From contig CAIZZF010000026.1 in NCBI GenBank assembly GCA_903937385.1, positions 62,001 to 126,000 of the forward strand: DNA of 64,000 nucleotides, written 5' to 3'. This DNA is from an uncultured Holophagaceae bacterium (GTDB lineage Bacteria; Acidobacteriota; Holophagae; Holophagales; Holophagaceae). Every line of letters starts with the position of its first letter. The first letter of the stretch is position 1. Under the pieces are notes generated by a model. It searched no databases. It was not told where the DNA came from and saw only the letters and a program-made list of their open reading frames with translations. Positions 60,547 through 64,000 of the stretch are shown here, piece after piece. Both the position numbers and the translations under genes were made by a program.

Positions 60547-60825
60547 ATGCCTCGCATTGACATCAACCGGACAGATTACGGTTGCAGCATCTACTGTGAT
60601 GGCGAATTTCTAGGCTCCGTCCTGAAAAGCGGCGAGCTGGTCTTTGAGGCCTCCAAAGAAGGCCATTGCGTGAAGGACATCCCGACCTTTGAGGCTGCGG
60701 TCCAATGGATCCTCGATCCTGAAAATCCCAGCATGGATACGACCGTGGCGCCAGGGACAAGCGCCGGTTCTGAGCGTCCGGCCTACTGGCCCGACAGCCC
60801 ACGGGCTTTCAGCGCTCACGCCTGA
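60547..60825 (+). CDS. Small protein of unknown function
   Basis: The 92-residue product has no signal peptide or recognisable domain. It begins with alternating strands (IDINRTDYGCSIYCDGEFLGSVLKSGELVFEA), followed by a helix (IPTFEAAVQWIL) and a polar tail with many Ser, Pro and Ala. GGGAG lies 4 nt before ATG 60547, which supports translation. Codon use is a little less GC-biased than in the neighbours. It is probably a real cytoplasmic gene with unknown function. Confidence 0.65.
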   Translation: MPRIDINRTDYGCSIYCDGEFLGSVLKSGELVFEASKEGHCVKDIPTFEAAVQWILDPENPSMDTTVAPGTSAGSERPAYWPDSPRAFSAHA

Positions 60826-60877
60826 TCCATCGGCCAGGTCAGGCCTCCACGGCCCTGAACCGGGCTAGGATCGTAGG

Positions 60878-62134
60878 ATGATCGCTCTTCCGGAGGCCCT
60901 GCGCGCCTTTCGCTACCGCAACTTCCGGCTCTTCTTCTCCGGGCAGCTGATCTCGCTCATCGGCACCTGGATGCAGATCGTGGCGCAGTCATGGCTGATC
61001 TACCGGCTGACGGGCAAGGCCTCCATGCTGGGCCTCGTGGCCTTTGCGGGGCAGTTCCCGGTGTTCCTGCTGGCCCTGGTGGGGGGCATGACCGCCGACC
61101 GGATGCGGCCCCACACCCTCATCGTGATCACCCAGGCCAGCTCCATGGGGCTGAGCCTGGTCCTGGCCCTGCTGACCCTCACCGGGCACGTGCAGGTCTG
61201 GCACATCGTCGTCATCTCCATGCTGCTGGGCGTGGTGAATGCCTTCGACATTCCGGCCCGGCAGGTCTTCGTGGCGCAGACCGTGTCCCGGCCGGACCTC
61301 ATGAACGCCATCGCCCTGAATTCGTCCATGTTCAACGGGGCCCGCATCGTCGGCCCCGCCCTGGGCGGCCTGCTGGTGGCGGCCGTGGGGGAGGGCTGGT
61401 GCTTTCTGGCCAACGGCCTGAGCTACCTGGCGGTGCTCGCGGGGCTCATGGCCATGCACCTGGAAGCGCGGCCAGCGGTCCCTCACGGCCCCCCCGTCCA
61501 GGGCGTGCTGGAGGGCCTCCGCTTCATCCGAGAGGCCACGCCGGTCCGCGACCTGCTGTTTCTGCTGGGCCTGCTGAGCCTCATGGGCATGCCCTACACC
61601 ACCCTGATGCCCATCTTTGCGGACCAGATCCTCCATGGCGGCGCCAAGGCCATGGGCGTGCTCATGGGCCTCTCCGGCGTGGGCGCACTGGCCGGCGCCC
61701 TCAGTCTCACCCTGCGCCAGAGCCCCAAGGGCCTCGGCCGCTGGATCGCGGCGAGCGCCTGCGGGTTCGGCGTGGCCCTGGCCGCCTTCTCCCTGTCTCG
61801 CAGCTACACGCTGAGCGCCGTGCTCATGCTGCCGCTGGGCTTTTCGCTCATGGTCGAGATGGCCTCCAGCAACACGCTCATCCAGATGATGATCCCCGAT
61901 GCCCTGCGGGGCCGGGTCATGTCGGTCTACTCCATGATGTTCATGGGCATGGCACCCGTTGGCGCTCTCATCGGCGGCACCCTCGCCCACAACCTGGGCG
62001 CGCCCCTCACCGTGGCCCTGGGTGGTGGCGGCTGCCTGGCCGTGGGCCTGCTCTTCACGCTCCGCCTGCCCCAATGGAAGCAGGGAGCGCACGCCCTCTT
62101 CCGCACCGAAGAAGCCGCGCGAAAGGCCGAGTAG
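60878..62134 (+). CDS. MFS exporter of the DHA3/EntS-like group
   Basis: The 418-residue product has about twelve membrane segments. The N-terminal ALPEALRAFRYRNFRLFFSGQ and GMTADRMRP motifs are characteristic of the MFS_3/EntS-like subfamily, whose members export siderophores or drugs. There is no soluble domain. The substrate is unknown and there are no siderophore genes nearby. It converges on the MEKHLA gene with a 16-nt gap. Confidence 0.9.
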   Translation: MIALPEALRAFRYRNFRLFFSGQLISLIGTWMQIVAQSWLIYRLTGKASMLGLVAFAGQFPVFLLALVGGMTADRMRPHTLIVITQASSMGLSLVLALLTLTGHVQVWHIVVISMLLGVVNAFDIPARQVFVAQTVSRPDLMNAIALNSSMFNGARIVGPALGGLLVAAVGEGWCFLANGLSYLAVLAGLMAMHLEARPAVPHGPPVQGVLEGLRFIREATPVRDLLFLLGLLSLMGMPYTTLMPIFADQILHGGAKAMGVLMGLSGVGALAGALSLTLRQSPKGLGRWIAASACGFGVALAAFSLSRSYTLSAVLMLPLGFSLMVEMASSNTLIQMMIPDALRGRVMSVYSMMFMGMAPVGALIGGTLAHNLGAPLTVALGGGGCLAVGLLFTLRLPQWKQGAHALFRTEEAARKAE

Positions 62135-62150
62135 GCGGCTGTCTGCGGCT

Positions 62151-62624
62151 TTACAGCGGGCGCCAGTGGTGGAAGCAGGCGGCCTGGCCCTGCAGAGTTC
62201 CAACCTCGTCCAGCAGGTTCCACACCACCGCCTGCTCGATGCGGAAGCGGCGGCCGTCTGCTGCCACCCGCACGCCGGCGTAGTCGTCGATGAAGCCCTG
62301 GTCGGCAACCCGCCGCAGCAAGCGGTCCCGCTCCTCGCGGGCCACGGGCTCAGCGGAGAGCCGGGACGGCAGGCCCACGAAGGTCTGCCAGGAATAGCCA
62401 AAGAGGTCCTGGGCCGCCCGGTTGGCGTAGTTGAAGCGAGGGTCGGGTTCGGTGCCATGGGACAGCAACACGAAGTCCGCCTCATACAGCAGACGACCCA
62501 GGTCGGCCCCGGGGGCGGGCTCAATCAGGGGCAGACCCAGGAGGCGGTGGTAGCTGTCCGCCAGCAGAGCCGCGTGGGCCCCGCAGAATCCATTGGCGGC
62601 GCTGGGGGGATGGGAAGCGTCCAT
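62151..62624 (-). CDS. MEKHLA-domain (PAS-related) protein
   Basis: The 157-residue product matches the MEKHLA domain: a helix (LADSYHRLLGLPL), VLLSHGTEPDPRFNYANRAAQDLFGY, the SWQTFVGLPSRLSAEP segment with an R-E-RDRLL helix, and VRVAADGRRFRIEQAVVWNLLDE. This is a PAS-like fold found in plant homeobox proteins and in stand-alone bacterial proteins. It may bind a small molecule. It lies directly downstream of the aldo-keto reductase gene (9 nt) and is likely co-transcribed. Confidence 0.88.
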   Translation of the reverse strand: MDASHPPSAANGFCGAHAALLADSYHRLLGLPLIEPAPGADLGRLLYEADFVLLSHGTEPDPRFNYANRAAQDLFGYSWQTFVGLPSRLSAEPVAREERDRLLRRVADQGFIDDYAGVRVAADGRRFRIEQAVVWNLLDEVGTLQGQAACFHHWRPL

Positions 62625-62633
62625 CTTCTGCGG

Positions 62634-63692
62634 CTACTTCGGCGGGTTGGCCGGCGCGTCGCGCTTGAACCACTGGGCCTGGCCGTAGACGGGCTTCACC
62701 TTCTGCTCGAGGGCCTCGAGCTGGCGCTGGTTCAGCGGCAAGAAGTCCCGGGCGATGCGGACGTTCTCCTCCAGCTGGGCGACATTGTCCACGCCGATGA
62801 TGACGGTGCTCACCGGGTGGCTCAGGGTCCAGCGCATCGCCTCCTTGATGGTCAGGGTGCCGGGTCGGTCGTACTTGGCGGGGCCCCGCTGCTTGTCCGG
62901 CGGCGGCGGCGGCACGCCCTCCAAGATGCGGCCCCGGGCGGGAATTTTCATGGCGATGATGCCCATCTCCTTCTCGACCGCCAGGGGCAGCAGCGTCTTC
63001 TTGAAGGGCAGGTGCCAGCTGTCCGCGGCGTTGAAGGCCATGAGCACCGTGTCGAAGGGGAAGCGGCGGATGGCCTCGGCCAGCACATCCGGATCTGTGT
63101 GGCCGCTGAGGCCCAGGAAGCGCACCAGCTTCTGGTCCCGCGCCTTCACGAAGGCCTCCAGGGCGCCGCCCTTGGCGCAGACCTGCTCCACGTCCTCCAT
63201 GGTGCTCATGGCATGCAGCTGCCAGAGGTCCACGTGATCCGTGTTCAGCAGCTTCAGCGAGATCTCCAGCAGGCGCAGGGAGCCGTCGGCGGTGCGGTCG
63301 TGGGTCTTGGTGGCCAGGAAGGCCTCGCGCCGGCGGTGTTTCATGACCTGCCCGAAGTACTGCTCGCTCCAGCGGGCCGGGCCGCCGTAGCGCGCGGAAG
63401 TGTCCAGGTAGTTCACGCCCAGGTCCAGGGCCCGCTCAATCAGGGGAATGGCCACCTTCTCGTTGTTGGGCTGTTCGATGCTGGCCTGGCCGCCCAGGCT
63501 GAAGAGCCCGACCCGATGCCCCGTGCGGCCGAGGTTGCGGGTCGGCATGGCCGTGGCGGGGTTGAAGGGCGCCGGCGGCAGCGGGCGCAGGCCCACGGGC
63601 TCTGTGCCCTCGATGGCGCCCAACCGGGTGGCGACCAGGCCCGCGGCGGTGGCGGCGCCCAGCTTGAACAGATCACGACGGGTGGTGGCCAT
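62634..63692 (-). CDS. Aldo-keto reductase with Tat signal
   Basis: The 352-residue product starts with a twin-arginine signal (TTRRDLFKLGAATAAGLVATRLGA), followed by an (alpha/beta)8 aldo-keto reductase barrel. The tetrad is visible as Asp in NYLDTSARYG, Tyr in the same segment, Lys in LATKTHDR and His in LWQLHAM. Tat-exported reductases of this kind occur in several environmental bacteria; the substrate is not known. GAGGAGG lies just before ATG 63692. It is followed by the MEKHLA gene. Confidence 0.9.
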   Translation of the reverse strand: MATTRRDLFKLGAATAAGLVATRLGAIEGTEPVGLRPLPPAPFNPATAMPTRNLGRTGHRVGLFSLGGQASIEQPNNEKVAIPLIERALDLGVNYLDTSARYGGPARWSEQYFGQVMKHRRREAFLATKTHDRTADGSLRLLEISLKLLNTDHVDLWQLHAMSTMEDVEQVCAKGGALEAFVKARDQKLVRFLGLSGHTDPDVLAEAIRRFPFDTVLMAFNAADSWHLPFKKTLLPLAVEKEMGIIAMKIPARGRILEGVPPPPPDKQRGPAKYDRPGTLTIKEAMRWTLSHPVSTVIIGVDNVAQLEENVRIARDFLPLNQRQLEALEQKVKPVYGQAQWFKRDAPANPPK

Positions 63693-63719
63693 GGGGCCCT
63701 CCTCTAGGGGGAAGTGGAC

Positions 63720-64000
63720 CTAGTATCGCGCCAGGAAGGCTTCCATGCAGGCGAGGGCTTCCGCGGGGGTGCCGTAGGTGCCCACCTCGAAGCCTGGCGC
63801 ACGGAGACCCGTGAGCATCTTGCTGACGCGGACCTCGGCCCGGGCCAGGCAGAGCACGGGCTTGCCGCGCTCCAGGGCGTAGGCCACCTCGTAGCCCACG
63901 CCGTGGGACGGCGTGCTGACCTCCGCGATGACCGCGTCGCAGGCTCGCAGCCAGGCCGTGTCCCGCTGGTAGACAGCCTCGGGCGCCAGGGCGCTGTCCG
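63720..64000 (-). CDS. Nucleoside 2-deoxyribosyltransferase / DNPH1-like protein (partial)
   Basis: Only the C-terminal 93 residues are in the window; the gene continues past 64000. The visible part includes CDAVIAEVSTPSHGVGYEVA and YALERGKPVLCLAR, then SKMLTG, and ends in EAFLARY. The ADVVVAEVTxPSLGVGYE motif with its Glu is a signature of DNPH1/Rcl-type 2'-deoxynucleoside 5'-phosphate N-glycosidases and nucleoside deoxyribosyltransferases. Which of these it is cannot be decided without the N-terminus. The stop TAG is at 63722-63720. Confidence 0.82.
   Translation of the reverse strand, partial: DSALAPEAVYQRDTAWLRACDAVIAEVSTPSHGVGYEVAYALERGKPVLCLARAEVRVSKMLTGLRAPGFEVGTYGTPAEALACMEAFLARY

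Overview
The window is GC-rich, gene-dense bacterial chromosome with mostly short intergenic gaps. It looks like a motile, Gram-negative, redox-active environmental bacterium. Signs include outer-membrane proteins, a TonB receptor, three chemoreceptors, a MotAB stator, a small cytochrome c and an RND metal-efflux operon. Gene style and content suggest Acidobacteriota, perhaps the Geothrix/Holophaga group. That assignment is from memory and needs a marker-gene search.

Layout. 1-5971: end of a small basic protein (perhaps ribosomal S21), mutS2 and two tandem paralogous chemoreceptors of identical length. 5968-9437 (minus strand): a membrane protein, a small outer-membrane barrel protein and a large Ig-repeat lipoprotein. 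About 9650-11850: an AT-richer, foreign-looking stretch with a two-repeat lipoprotein, a long hairpin and a GNAT acetyltransferase, next to the 3' end of tRNA-Leu(CAA). 12077-22796: metabolic and regulatory genes, namely nadE, a lone histidine kinase, ppsR, a two-domain polyphosphate:AMP phosphotransferase, an FAD dehydrogenase, a coupled aminotransferase-pheA pair, a TIGR01777 epimerase and an SRPBCC protein. 22910-26299: a PcrA/UvrD helicase interrupted by a 364-residue intein. 26300-31977: cytochrome c, tRNA-Leu(UAA), a lipoprotein, an Aer-like receptor, a GH19-like protein, an aldose epimerase and miaB. 32033-36793: a TonB receptor behind an overlapping cluster of phosphotransferase-like protein, response regulator and sensor kinase. 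36881-45094: an MshEN-domain protein, lepA (whose 3' end is partly duplicated), a two-receiver regulator coupled to an M6-like metalloprotease, a SnoaL-like protein, an M28 peptidase and a hydrolase. 45116-51000: motAB, a methyltransferase, rel and a NUDIX hydrolase. 51038-58025: a metal-resistance locus with two small metal-binding proteins, cusA/B/C-type genes and a Cys-rich exported protein that appears to use a CTG start. 58148-64000: FAD oxidase, nitrilase, a small unknown protein, MFS exporter, MEKHLA protein, a Tat-signal aldo-keto reductase and a partial DNPH1-like gene.

The most unusual signals are three. First, the helicase intein. Second, a family of dispersed intergenic palindromes whose arms are made of short repeated words (CACGAAGA, ACCGATGAA, ACCAAGACA, CGCAGAG); many sit directly after stop codons, one supplies the end of a coding region, and one carries a second 34-nt REP-like repeat nested inside it. 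Third, the CTG-start Cys-rich gene at the head of the metal-efflux operon. No CRISPR array, rRNA, transposase or prophage was seen.
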